Shown: one piece after another, positions 1 through 11,900 of the stretch
How the letters are laid out: each line of letters opens with the position of its first letter
Position numbering within the stretch: the first letter of the stretch is position 1
Source: Symbiodinium natans
Taxonomy: Eukaryota; Sar; Dinophyceae; Suessiales; Symbiodiniaceae
NCBI GenBank assembly: GCA_905221605.1
Contig: CAJNDS010001291.1
Span: 319,811-383,810 of the forward strand
DNA: 64,000 bases
Direction: 5' to 3'
The notes under the pieces: model-generated
Told to the model about the DNA's origin: nothing
Database searches by the model: none
What the model saw: only the letters and a program-made list of their open reading frames with translations
Translations under genes and position numbers: made by a program

Positions 1-1443
1 AGGCACCCCCAGGAAGAAACGTGTGATCTCATTGGTCCCAAACTTTTTGTGCATGATCGCGTGCTTCTCGTGTTATTTTTCAGGCGTTGCACAAATGAAC
101 GATCCATTCATGGTGCAATGTTTCTTTTCGAGTTGTCGACAGTGGAAAGTAAGGCCATATAAGGCTGGAAGTAGTCGCATTGCAGTCCTATCGAAACCGA
201 CGAGTGCAGCATGGGTGTTTTTGAGAGTTGAGGATCATGAAATCTGCAGCCTGCAGTTGCGCAAGCCCCACTCGAACCAGATGGGCGTGCAAAAAGCACA
301 AGACAGGTCGTGGTGTCTGCAGCGATTGCGGCTATCATGGACAGACTTGACATTGGATTGGGCTTTGAATGAATCAGCGAGTTCAGGCCTTCGCTTCCAC
401 AAAGGTTGTGTGACGGCTTCGGGTTGAGAGCGTTCATGGATGGATTTTGCCGCACGCACGTACACTCGGCTTCGCCAGGTTCAGTTCCTGTCAGTTCCTG
501 TGCTTCTGCTTTTGCTAGGGCCTGCGCTTTGTTGCCGGGCATGGAGAGGACGCGCTGCTCCGGCGGCCCCTCACTGGAGCAATGCACGGCTCTTTGGCGT
601 CGCTGCGGGGTGGCTTAGAGCTTCTCCCCGGTGGTTTGAAATATTTCGTTCTAGGCTGCTATAGGGCCATCAGCGCACTCACGACTTGCGCTGTAAAGCA
701 CATACGTCGGCGACTGCATACGTATTCGGTGTCCAAAAACCCCAGCCATCCCCAAGCAAGAACCAAAGCTGGCTCCTTACAAGGCTGTGCGTCGTGGTTG
801 AATATATTCTCTTGGTGGGTCACAGATGGCCTCGAGGCCTTCTCTGGTTGATTTCTCAATAGTTCATGTCCAACTGCCGCCCCCCCCCCCCCCAACCCCC
901 GCCAACATGATGGTCCCACTTTTTAGGCTATGTACTGGATTGGGACCGCGGGCTTTGCTCTTGCAAAGGACGAAAACAGAATGAGGCAGGCTACAGGCAT
1001 CTACAGGCATGGACACATAGGACCCCCAAGTATGCCACATGCTTACATGCTGGTTCCGCCCCGAGGCATTACTGCGGCCTTGCAGATGGGCCCACACAGC
1101 CCTTCGGCACAAGCCTCGGCTTTGGGCAGTACTTGTGTGTCACTCGTTGGGCCGAGCTGCTGAAGTGCTACAGCACAAACAAGGTCGAGCCTTAAACCAT
1201 GCTAGTTGATTCCTCTGAACGATGAAATGTCCTTGCAGGATCATTTGGGTTCGGACGTTGTCTATAGTTCTGCTTTGCGTGATGGCTTGGACACGATGCC
1301 AGGCAACACCACTGTAACACTGCAATTGAATGGCTTATGATAAAGGAAGGGAATCCCTTTACCTGCCGCCGCCCATGACCATGACGCGCCCTCGCAATCA
1401 GCTTGACTTACTCTAGTCGCAAGTAAGCCTGAGTCCGGCAGAG
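1..1443. other. No gene recognised
   Basis: I see no conserved protein motif or convincing exon here. Short open frames occur on both strands but overlap each other and carry no recognisable domain. A run of 14 C bases lies at 880-893. The kinase gene at 1564 begins just downstream, so part of this stretch may be its promoter or 5' untranslated region. Confidence 0.4.
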
Positions 1444-1563
1444 TTGGTTGACGTCTGCTCAGGCTTGTTTTGTGCAGTCTTGCCACCTTTTGGCCCCAAT
1501 CTTCATGGCTCGGGGTTGAGTGTCGCAGCTTTCCAGTGTAAAAGCCTCAAGCTTTGTACATCC

Positions 1564-2892
1564 ATGGGCGATCCATGCGTATTCCCGCACCAAGCAGCCC
1601 TGACCCATCTCTGCTGCGAGTATTCCGAGTTCAGCGATATTGACCGGATTGAAACAGCCCCTGGAAGGCCGCCAAACCAATACTTCTACATCCGTACTAA
1701 GTCAGGATGTGGCTGCGCAGAAACCGGGCTTGGCTGTCAGGACTATTTCGTCCGGAGTGGTGAAGAGGATAGGGACCTCCGCCTTCGACATGACCTACTG
1801 CCCCGCGTGGCGAAAAAGCTTGCCATCTACAACCAGAGCCTTCGAACTTCTGACATTAGTGACATTAAGGCCTGGAGTCCGGGCGCCGTGTTTGTGACTG
1901 TGCCGGAGCCCATTTCACCTTCCCTGATGGTTGATGTGGCTTCAGACGGTGCGGGTGCTGCTACATGTGCGAGTTGTGGTTGTCCGGTTTGCGAAATGCT
2001 TCCGCGGACTCCGCGTGTGAAGTCTCTAAACGGTCTCAGCGTTTGGCGTCGACTCATGGGATTCGTGGATTTCGACTGGGAGCAGAAGCATGCCGACTGG
2101 ATTGCCGGGACTTGCGCGGGAATTGCAGCTTTCAATGCAGCACTGCAGGACTGCTCATGCCTTCCCTGCAGTGACATCTCGCCCGAGGATGTCGCTGACA
2201 GGGTGAAGGTGCCAGAATGGGTAAAGGAGCACAAGAACCACTGGGACGAGGCGGACGACTTGGACTACTTGCTGGACCATGTGCGCCCAATGCTGTCAGA
2301 CTTGAGCTTCCTGGTTGATGCAGCCGGGGAACATGGTGTTCTGGTCGCAAGCCGTGCCTTAGCGCTGCTTGTGGAGCACCGGAAAGCTTACAAATCGCTG
2401 CCTAAGCAGCTCACGCACGGCGACCTGGGTCTAGGGAATGTGATGATTTCCCCCTCCAGCGAAAACGCAACCGTGTGCATTATTGACTTCACCCCATACG
2501 CGACGGAGTCGCACCTGTATGCCTTCACCGTAACGCTGTACTGGACCTTTCTCTATGGCCCACTTAGCAGCGCAGGAGCGGGCGGCACTCAAGATGCCGC
2601 GTTCTTGGATGAGGAACGACTGCGCGCTGCAGTTGCTGCATACCTTACCACTGCAGACTTGTATGGCTTGCCCGATGTGCGGCACATGTGGTACACCATG
2701 TTTGTCAAAGTCGCATGTCGCATGCTGTTTGTTCCGGTGCTGTGGGCGAGCTCTGCAGAAGTAGAGGGTGCAGCATTGCCATCCTTCGTTTGTGCAGAAG
2801 CCACTGAGAAATATGTGCGGGTGTTGGATTGGGTTATGGCGAACAGGGCGACATTGCAGAAGATGCTGGACTTGGATGTTGATGATGCTTGA
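1564..2892 (+). CDS. Aminoglycoside-phosphotransferase/choline-kinase-like kinase, intronless
   Basis: The open frame runs uninterrupted to a TGA at 2890-2892. It is open upstream to about 1444, but the first in-frame ATG is at 1564, giving 442 residues. The APH-fold catalytic loop is clear at about residues 283-292 (THGDLGLGNVM: His-Gly-Asp with a downstream Asn), followed some 20 residues later by IIDF, whose Asp should bind Mg-ATP. A Cys-rich patch (CASCGCPVC) lies near residue 135. The family transfers ATP phosphate to small hydroxyl substrates (aminoglycosides, choline, homoserine, sugars); nothing in the sequence names the substrate. The absence of introns contrasts with the spliced genes nearby and suggests retroposition. 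No good spliced-leader relic was found upstream. The catalytic assignment is firm; substrate and exact start are uncertain. Confidence 0.8.
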   Translation: MGDPCVFPHQAALTHLCCEYSEFSDIDRIETAPGRPPNQYFYIRTKSGCGCAETGLGCQDYFVRSGEEDRDLRLRHDLLPRVAKKLAIYNQSLRTSDISDIKAWSPGAVFVTVPEPISPSLMVDVASDGAGAATCASCGCPVCEMLPRTPRVKSLNGLSVWRRLMGFVDFDWEQKHADWIAGTCAGIAAFNAALQDCSCLPCSDISPEDVADRVKVPEWVKEHKNHWDEADDLDYLLDHVRPMLSDLSFLVDAAGEHGVLVASRALALLVEHRKAYKSLPKQLTHGDLGLGNVMISPSSENATVCIIDFTPYATESHLYAFTVTLYWTFLYGPLSSAGAGGTQDAAFLDEERLRAAVAAYLTTADLYGLPDVRHMWYTMFVKVACRMLFVPVLWASSAEVEGAALPSFVCAEATEKYVRVLDWVMANRATLQKMLDLDVDDA

Positions 2893-3261
2893 CCCGAGCC
2901 GTTTGGACACTATTGCTGGTTCCTGGGTCTACTCGAGTCGACTCCCCAGGCATGGACAGCCAAGATATGGAGATACAGAGCAGCCGAAAAAGCAACTCGT
3001 TTGCACTGCAGGTTTCTTTACCGCGAGTCATCTCCAGCGTTTCTCCTCATACCGGAGCCTTCCTCCTGGGATCCAGCTTTAGAAGCGAAGGATCCCTGTG
3101 TTCAGCCAAATCAACACCGCTCGACCCGAGCAAAAAGAATGTGTATTTTGCTCTATGGGTCGTCTTGCCTTAAGCTGGGCAGGCTTAGTGCTTCCAAAGT
3201 GTTTATCGACATGTCCGTTCTCCGTTCTCCTCATGGATCGCCTTCCTGAACCGAGTGGCTG

Positions 3262-3321
3262 ATGGCCAAGGACTGCCCCAGCCTTGATAAGCAGGCCAGA
3301 AGGGCTGCAAGGATTCGAGAG
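3262..3321 (+). CDS. Possible orphan exon
   Basis: An open stretch reading MAKDCPSLDKQARRAARIRE ends in GAG followed by a plausible GT donor (GTCCTG at 3322). The codons look protein-like and the peptide is charged and helical in character. No partner exon or family is recognised, and the 5' edge is unknown. Confidence 0.25.
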
Positions 3322-3823
3322 GTCCTGCATGAGGCTCTAAGGGTTCAGCTTCATATCCTCCAAGGATGTTTACGAAGTGTCATACATCCTGGCAGGACGG
3401 GGCCGTCGATGCGGGGGCTTTCGGAGCCATTGTCGCTCCTGCTTCTCTGAGCCTTGACTGCAAACCTTCGTTCGTCCTAGCGCCCAACAAAACCCCCCTT
3501 GTTTTCCTGCGTGCGAGACAGAGCACAATGCGAGGTTGCTCGAGATTTACAGAAAAAAGTTGCGCAAAACATTCAAGATGGAAGACGGAGCAACAAAACA
3601 CATCGGCCTTGCCACGCCCGTTGTTGAGACAATTGCATCTTTGAGCCTTGCTCTGTAAAGTACTCAAGAGTCTGCGGTTCAAAAGCAGGACCCTCTAGCT
3701 ACAGCGTTCGCACCTGAAGTTGTTTCAAGTGAACTCCCCCAACCTGCCTCCTCTCAACGAAGCCTGGCCAGAATTTCGAAAGAGCTGACAAATTTCATTG
3801 CGGCCGCGTTCCGCGACTGCAGC

Positions 3824-4076
3824 CCGAGTACGCCCGAGTAAGCCCGAGTACGCCCGAGTACGCCCGAGTAAGCCCGAGTAAGCCCGATACGCCAGGTGCG
3901 CCAGAGTGCGCCTGAGTACGCCCGAGACTCAATCTCGTATCGAAATCCAGACTCAATCTCGTAGCCCGAGTCCGCCCGAGTACGCCCGAGTAAGCCCGAG
4001 TACGCCCGAGTACGCTCGAGTACGCCCGAGTATGTCCGAGTACCCCCGAGTACGCCCGAGTACGCCGAGTATAGGA
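3824..4076. repeat. 10-bp minisatellite, unit CCCGAGTACG
   Basis: About 20 imperfect copies of a 10-base unit, CCCGAGTACG or CCCGAGTAAG, run through this stretch. The array is interrupted at about 3920-3965 by two copies of GACTCAATCTCGTA. One further copy of the unit appears at about 4410. It is the first of two 10-base arrays within 1 kb. Confidence 0.9.
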
Positions 4077-7000
4077 GGGTGCAGGTCCCTAGAGGGTTCA
4101 ACCCTGCTCGCTTTCTCGCTGAATGCGAAACAGCTCCAGGTAATTCATAGGGGGATGCTGGCCCGAAAACACAGTGTTAGCACTCTAAAGCCCCGCGGGC
4201 TGTAAGTATCTGTAAGTCCTGTGTGCTTGGCATTTAAGTTTTAGGGCTTAGGAGAGAGGGTAGACCCTTCGAAGCCTCATCTCCCGCGACGATGGCCTGC
4301 GAGCGGACTTTGTCTGCCTTCTCTACTAAACTTCAGCCGCAATCCCTTCGACCTCACACCTAGCTTTCAAACCACCAGCCCTGCATCGAGTGAGGTGTAA
4401 TCTGGACTACGCCCGAGTACGCGCGAGCGCATACTCCGTCGCACCCGGTCAGGCCCCGTCACGGTCACACACGGTCATATGCGGTCATGTACCGGCGTAC
4501 CCGGTAACACCCGGGCATACCCGGTCATACCCGGTCATATACCCGGTCATATACCCGGTCATATAATTACCCGGTCATACCCGGTCACACCCGATCATAC
4601 CTGGCCATACCCGGTCATACCCGGGCATACCCGGTCATACCCGGGCATACCGTCCCGTGGTTTTCCGCAGTCGCGGTTTCCCGTCACAGTGACAAATTTG
4701 TCCTTTCGTGTTACTGTTCATGATTTGTATAGGCTTGACCGTCTTGTCATCTGTCTGGATCCTTCCCCAGCAGCTGTTCAAACGTCACAGAAAAGACCCT
4801 CACCATGGCGAGCATGTTCCACAACCATCCTGTGCCCTCAAATGACGGCCATTGCCACATATTTCCGTAGCCGGAACATTGTGGAAATCACGGCCATGCA
4901 CGTTTTGCTGCTCAGGAGCCCGAGGATCCGTGAGGACACTGCGGGGGGTTGAGAAAATAGCTTTGCTGGCGTGAGCTGTAGACAGCGACCAATCCTCGAG
5001 GGACCAAAGTCGTTGACATCACCTGCAAGCCTGATAGCTTTTAGACTTTAGACCTCTTCACCCTTCTTGGCGAGCGAGTGTGGAACGCGTGGAAGGCTGT
5101 TTGCCTGAGGCTGCAGTCCTTGAACGTGTAAGGCCCCGGAGACTACGCGGCTCGTTCCCTCATGAAATGCTGCGTGTGGAAGGTGTTGAGCCCCATTTTT
5201 TGTCCCACACCCTATAGGAAGCGACATGCTCGGAACCGAATTCACCAAATTCTCCACATCCAGGCGCTTGGAAAGTGGTGCCGCGGGCGACAATCGCTGA
5301 CGCTTTATGTCTCCTGCCCTCAATCGCACTTGTTTGAGACGCGGTTTTTTCATACTCTGTAGTCGAAAGGAGTTTCTAGATGCGATTGCCAGGAGCTCTA
5401 AGCCAGTAGCGCGTTGGATAGTAAGAATGCTCTGGGGGCTGCATTGGCTCGTGTTGTCCCCTGATTCGAAGAGCATGTTGCTCTCTCAGGCCCTACTGCA
5501 AGACCTCTCCTAAGGGCCTCCAAAGCTCTAAGGTGTTGTGTCTGGCGCTTGAATTTCGTCGTATGTTTCTGAACCCTTTTCTCAAACCCAGGAGCCGTTG
5601 CCAGCGCTTGAGGAGCTGCACCATGCTCTCCACTTGAGCCAGGAGAGAACTCTCGTTTCCCCAGCTTCATGTCATTGAGCCATTTTCTATGAGCAGATGG
5701 TCGTAGTTTCGGAGGCCGTGTCGAAGCATTCCATAGACCGTCCATGGCATGGTCCGAGGAGGGCGCTGCCATCTTCCAGTTGCTCTCTGCTTCGCTGGAC
5801 CCGATGGATGAGATGGATGTGTGGCCTGACCAGGTCTTGAGTCTAAATTGTGGACTGCCGCACAAGTCGGTGAGAATCGTGAAGTTGGAAGTGTCGGACT
5901 TTCACGCTTTCGGCATCTAGACACGAAGTGTGCTTCCAGACTTGCCCTGACTGTAGTTACGGCAATGTTGCTGTCCGCTTCGCCATGCTTCCGTTTATGG
6001 TTCCTTGTGCGTGTCGGTTGAGATCCATGGTATGCCAGAATTCATGCCAGATGCCCAGGGTTTGTTGTGGCAGCAGGCTGCCACGAACGAAGCCTTCAAG
6101 CCAGCAAGCCCCAACCTAACATCATCCTATCAGGCACACTCCTGAGCAGCTGGGTACACTCTTTGAGCTGATAAATAAAGCAGACGCCCCGGAGCTTCAG
6201 CACCCCTGGCGAGGTGCACGTTGTGCACCTGCACCTCGCGAGAGGAGGGATTGGACCCATGTGCTGGAGAGACCTTGGAGGACAGGGCAGGGCTTCCCAC
6301 GATCCCACTTGTCTTTCTTCTCGAAGATGTTGAGGATGTTTGGCTTCCATGAAAATGCCCAAGTGCCCCGCCCTGGGCTGCAGCTACAAACTCACAGTCC
6401 CAAGTGCCACGCTTGCCAAGAAAGTGATTCTACACGGGCCCTTCAACTTTACGTCCTTCAGCCCAACGGTTAGTTAGATATGTTCTTGCCCGGCAGTGTT
6501 CGAAGAGGCCTGCACAAAGCCCAACAGCCAGCGACCCCAACTTCTTGGAAGGCACTGCGTCAGGTCTGCAACCAGCTGCAGAAGGACAGGGATTGGAAGG
6601 TTGGAAGGGGGTGCGCTGAAGTCTCCCACATCTGTATTAGCTTGGCATTGCGGGCAAAAGAAGAACCACTATACGGACCAGCTAGGTTTGCAGAATTGTT
6701 CATTGCGCCTGGCATTCAGGAGCGAGGATGCTGTCCAATTCGATGGCTCCCCCACCTCAGGACAACGTCTCTGCCCTGTTCCTAGGTTCCATCTGAGGTG
6801 GCTTTGTTTCAACATGCGGAATCTGGAAATCGAAGCAAAGCGTTCCAGGGTTGCAGGGTCAAGAGAAGATGCGGGATGAAATGCAGCATGTAGCCTGGCC
6901 TTTTGGCTGTAGGTCAGCTGCCTTTCACTTCAATGGACTCAATGGAATCTGAGATGCCATGAAGGAACCCATGCATGAAGAGAAATGTCACGGCGATCAT

Positions 7001-8862
7001 CACCCCTAATCCATGTTGTCTGTGCTGTGAAGGTGCTCTAGCTTTGAAGGTTCGCAATTAGTGAACAATTGGTTGGAAGATGGTTTAGGGATTGCTTTCG
7101 AAACTTGAGAACCTGGCACGCCCTAGGTTGCCGACGCTGGCGAGGGGCCAGTTTGCAGGCCGGTTCCAGGGGCTCATCTTTTTTCGGGTTTTGTGAATCA
7201 CTGAAATCCCGATCCCCCTAGAAATCACATGCAAGTGGCTGCGAGGCCTGGCATCGGCGAGGTGCCGCGGCGCCGCCACCAAGGCTTCTGGTGATTCCTC
7301 ATTCGTCAGATCGCAGTCGTCAGGGTGAAAGCTCATATTGCGGTTTGGGTTGTAACAGGTTCCTGCGGCCAACCCGCGACCAAGCTTGTAACAGAAGGGT
7401 CGGTTTCGCGACAAGCCCTCCGTGACAAGACCTTCGTACTTATCTAACATTCTTTGAGGTTGAGGTGTTTGTTGTGCACCTGAGCGAGACCTTGAAAATC
7501 TGGATTTCCTCAGCCATTCTGCGACAAAGCCGGCGACAAGGCGCGGCAACCAGCCTTGAATTCAAACGTGCTTCGGCTCTAAGACCCTACAGCATGTGGA
7601 AGGCCTCTCTCTGCCGCCCCATTAAGGCGAAGAAAGCTTCTAGCACAAGCTTCGGCCAGCTAACCATGAAATGGGGTTTATGCGAATATTTGCACAACAA
7701 AGGGTATGAAACAAGGCCTCCGCGACAAAGGTTTGCAACAGAGGGACCGCGGGCCACCCCGACAAAGGGGGTTTTGACACACTGCCATATAGTGGTCGTA
7801 CTACTCATATTGCATCATGTGTCGTCTCGCGACATGGTCGTTGTGATTGCCCCTTCGGGCCCTTCGTAGTACGATCAACGAATCAACAAGAAGGTTGTGC
7901 CTCCTGTTTCTTCAGTCCTCTGTTCGTTTTATCATCAGGGCCGCTGCTACAGCCACCGTTGCTGCTTTTATAACCGGAAGCCTAAGAAGCCTTACCCCGA
8001 AATCCATAACCTGAAAGGTTTACATTCTGCGAGCTTTTTGCGGGCATTGGCGGCTTCCGCCTCGGTCTGGAGGCCTCGCACCTGGACTTGTGGAAGTTTA
8101 GGAGGCAAGTTATCAAGTGTTCGAGGATTCAGGTGTTGTGGCCTTCGCTGTACATGTTCCCACGCTGGAAGAATGCTCCTGAAACTCGGGCGGGCACCAA
8201 CCTGGTATCCCGACTAGTAACTTCGCACCTCACTTAAAGCCGACACCAACAGCAAAATCACACGACTCAAGAGTTTAGGAGTCATTTTATCGCTGTAGCG
8301 TGATTGACGTTTGTAAACCCTGACTTTGTTTGCAAATTTCGCAGCCCTCATCCGGGCAGGAGGGTATTCACCCCATTCGACACGAGTGTTCCGGGCTCTT
8401 GCAAGACAGGTAACCGGACTCAGCCCGAGCTGGAGAGAGGGACATGCCTAGGGCCTAGGGACCTGCCCAGGGACCTGCTTGCGGCTTAGTTTTGGAAGCG
8501 GAGGCAGCGGGTGGTCGCTGCGTCTTCGCCTGCGAAATCAAGACATCGGCGCGGCGGACGTACATGTGGCCTGCCCGAGAGTGTTTGGGATCACGCCAGG
8601 GGCCGTCAAGTCACAGTTCCGTTCTAGCACGGCACACTGTAAGCCGTAGGTTAGTTACAGATGCAGTGCTTCGGCTTGTTGAAGTCCTGCTGTTGGAGGC
8701 GAAACTTCGCATCCGATGGGGAGGCGGCTCCGTTCCAGCCTCAACCGCTTCGGAGCTTGTGGGGGGGAGCTTTGGAACTGCAGGCGATCATGTTCTTTTG
8801 CTGCTAGTATACCCATTTTGTGTGTACACTGATCTGCAAGTCCTGGAGCAAGCAACGAAACC

Positions 8863-8919
<57 letters not shown>

Positions 8920-11900
8920 CTCCGAGGCTCGGGGACGTTCGATCCGTCTCCGCTGAGGACTTGCCTGCCTTTGATCTCCTGGCTGCTGGCTTCCCTTGCC
9001 AGCCTCTTGTCTCCACACTAGCTCCCAGACGCGTGGGTTAGGGCTCTCACAAATCCGGGCAAGCGAAGTGGAGCGTTTGCTTTCGTGTGGGGACATCGTG
9101 GCATGAGACACATCTTGCCTCCTGCCCAGGAGCTACACCTGCTACAATCCCGATGCAGCGGGACTCGATTGTGCAAAGGGACAGCTTGTGTGGGAAGTCA
9201 AACGGTTGCTGAGCCTGGACCGCACGCAAATTCTGGCCGAATATGCAAGGGAGGGGGTGAGAGTCACCATTTAGGACCGCGAGTAAAGCGGGGTTTACAC
9301 AGTCTTATGGTGCATGATGAGTGTAGTTCGTGTTCAAAGTTTCTCGACGCGCCTCCCAAGCCCGAACTCGCGAATGTTCCCCGGATCCAGATGGTGGGTA
9401 GGGTAGCTAGCTACCAGGATCGCTGAGGGAGGGACTACCGGGAAATTGGGGGTACTCGTAGCCAAGTGGCAACTTCAGGAGTTCCTGTCGGCCGGCTGCC
9501 GCCTTGCTCGAGAATGTACAAGGACTTGTCAATCACAACTCTGGCAAAGAGACCTGCCTCAACTTAGATGGTTGAGGAAGCTGTGTCGTGACGTAGAAGC
9601 TCGAGCAAATGGTGTGCTCGGGCTTTGGTAATGGATTTAATGATGATCATAAGGATGAGGAGAGGACCCTGCTCATGCTTGACTTTGCAATTTTTTCGCG
9701 CTTTCGGACGATCCGTTGTCTTGTTGTTGGTCACCTGTTGGTCATATGATTGACAGCGTGCTGGTGTGAACCAGCTTTGGATTTCCCTATTGCTTACTTG
9801 CAAGTATTATGGCTAGAGAGTTTGGGGACGTTATACGAATCTGGAGGTGCTTTTGAAGTCTAAGACGAAATTTTTCGGCTCTGACCAGGATTTTGCAGAC
9901 ATCTTGGAGCAGCTGCGTGCAGTGGGATACGCCGTGGGCTGGCGCAGCCTCGATGCACGCAGAACGGTGCCGCAGAAGAGGCTTCGAGTTTACATTGCGC
10001 CTTGGCCGAATGCGGGTGCATGCACGAGGAGCTGTGTTTTCTTTTGGAATAATTACAGATGGCTGGCACCATGAATGTTAGACCACATGCCGGGATGGCC
10101 AATCTGCAGCTGTCCCATTACGACCACTTTATTGGTAGGCAGCTGCAAACTCCCTGCATTCTGTGAGGTTTGCATCCGCCAAGACTTGCACGATGCATTC
10201 TTGGCAAGACGTCTCTCTGCGCCTTCATCCGAAGATGCCGGAGATGTGCGATTCGGCGCGGCAGCATGTGCACTCTGCACGCGGTGCATAAGTTTAAGTC
10301 GCTACAGAAGCCCATTACATGCCAAGCCTTCTGTAGAGATATGAGATTTTGATCATCCGATTTCTCTTTGGTGACATGTGTCCGCAGGCGGCGAGTCCAC
10401 AGCTATGGGGGATGCTGTGCCTGGGCGAGTCAGATGTGCAACTTTCACATCATCCCTGGCCCCTGAGCACTCCACCCCGAACTTAAAACCTTTAGTGACT
10501 TGGGGTGTGGTGCCAGGCTGCTAGGCCGGTGGCAAAAATCTTTCGTGAACGGCTGTTTTCCCCGGCCATGATGCAAAGTGGGCTTTGAGTACCGTGGGCT
10601 TCAAAGCATCTTACCTCATTTATTCAGATACAGTCCGACATCTTGGATCTTGTAAAGAGCGTGACAACTGAGACAGTTCCGCTCAGCTAAGTAGCTAGGC
10701 TGGAGCCAACAAAATGCAGACCTTGGCCCTAAGCCCCTAGCCGTCAACCTGAGTAATTGTAAACGCTGGGCGCCGCTTCGGCAGCCGGGCCGGCCAAAGC
10801 CACGGGAGGTGCATGTCGACGGTCCAAGCTCGGTGAAGTTCGGAGTCGCTAGTTCGCACGGTCGGGTTGCAGCTATGGAAAACGACAGCGGATGCCGAAA
10901 ATCAACCCGAAACTCTGCGCCAGCAGCGTAGGTGCATTTTTGGCGGGTCAGAAGGGGTCGTTAGGATGTGCCCTGCGAGCTGCAACATGTTCCTGGCATG
11001 ACTGGCCCGAAGCTCCAAGTCAGGTGATGGATTGGGCACAGTTCGAGGCGGCCGCGGCAAGGCAAAAGCCGACGCCCGGCTTTGAACCATCCCTCAGATC
11101 AATTGAACTTTTTCCATCAAGCTGCCGCTCTGCTCCTCTTCCAGTCAGGAGCTAGCCTCCAAAACGCCGCAGTGCTGGCAAACTAGTTGAGGAGCCTTAC
11201 CCGCCTGGCCCCCGCGGACAGCCCCGCCCCTGCAGTACGAACTCAAAGGCTCATGCCTGTTCTGACACGGCCCAGTGTTTCCCAGGAAGCAGTTCCACGA
11301 AATACTGGAAGAGGATGTTGACGCAGGTGCATCGCTGAAGCTTGGCTTCCGCTAAATTGACACTGCAGGTAACCATGGTTGTGAACACAGGCAAACATTC
11401 GTGCATTTACGAAATTGAGTTCCCATACACACATTTGAAAAATTGTTTCTGCGCTGGGATTAGGGGCATCGTCAGTTGGTGGAAGGTTGGTTGCCAGGAC
11501 TGTCTGAAAGTGAAGCAACGAGTTTGAAGTTAAAACCTTTCGCTCTGCGGTCGCTAGACAATTGAGTAATCACGAGCCTCGTCAGCGTTTGACCGTTTGA
11601 CCCCTTTCGTGCTGTGAAGGCAGCAGCCCTCTTGGGGGTTTGAGGTCGCGAGCTGTCACAAGACAACATGGCGGGATGGTGTTGTGGTGCAAGATCTTGA
11701 GGATTCTTGAGGTGTGCGGAACGGGTTGCAAGGCATGTGGGTGGCGGTTAGACCATTTTTGACCCGCCGGCAATTTAAGGTTTCGGGGTGGTGGGAAGAT
11801 GGTTTGTGCGGCCATGTTCTGCCACGATGTGGGAGTTCGCCGAAGAGAATGTAGCAGAATCAACAGCGTTGCCAGGTAAATACAAGTGAGTAAGTGGAAG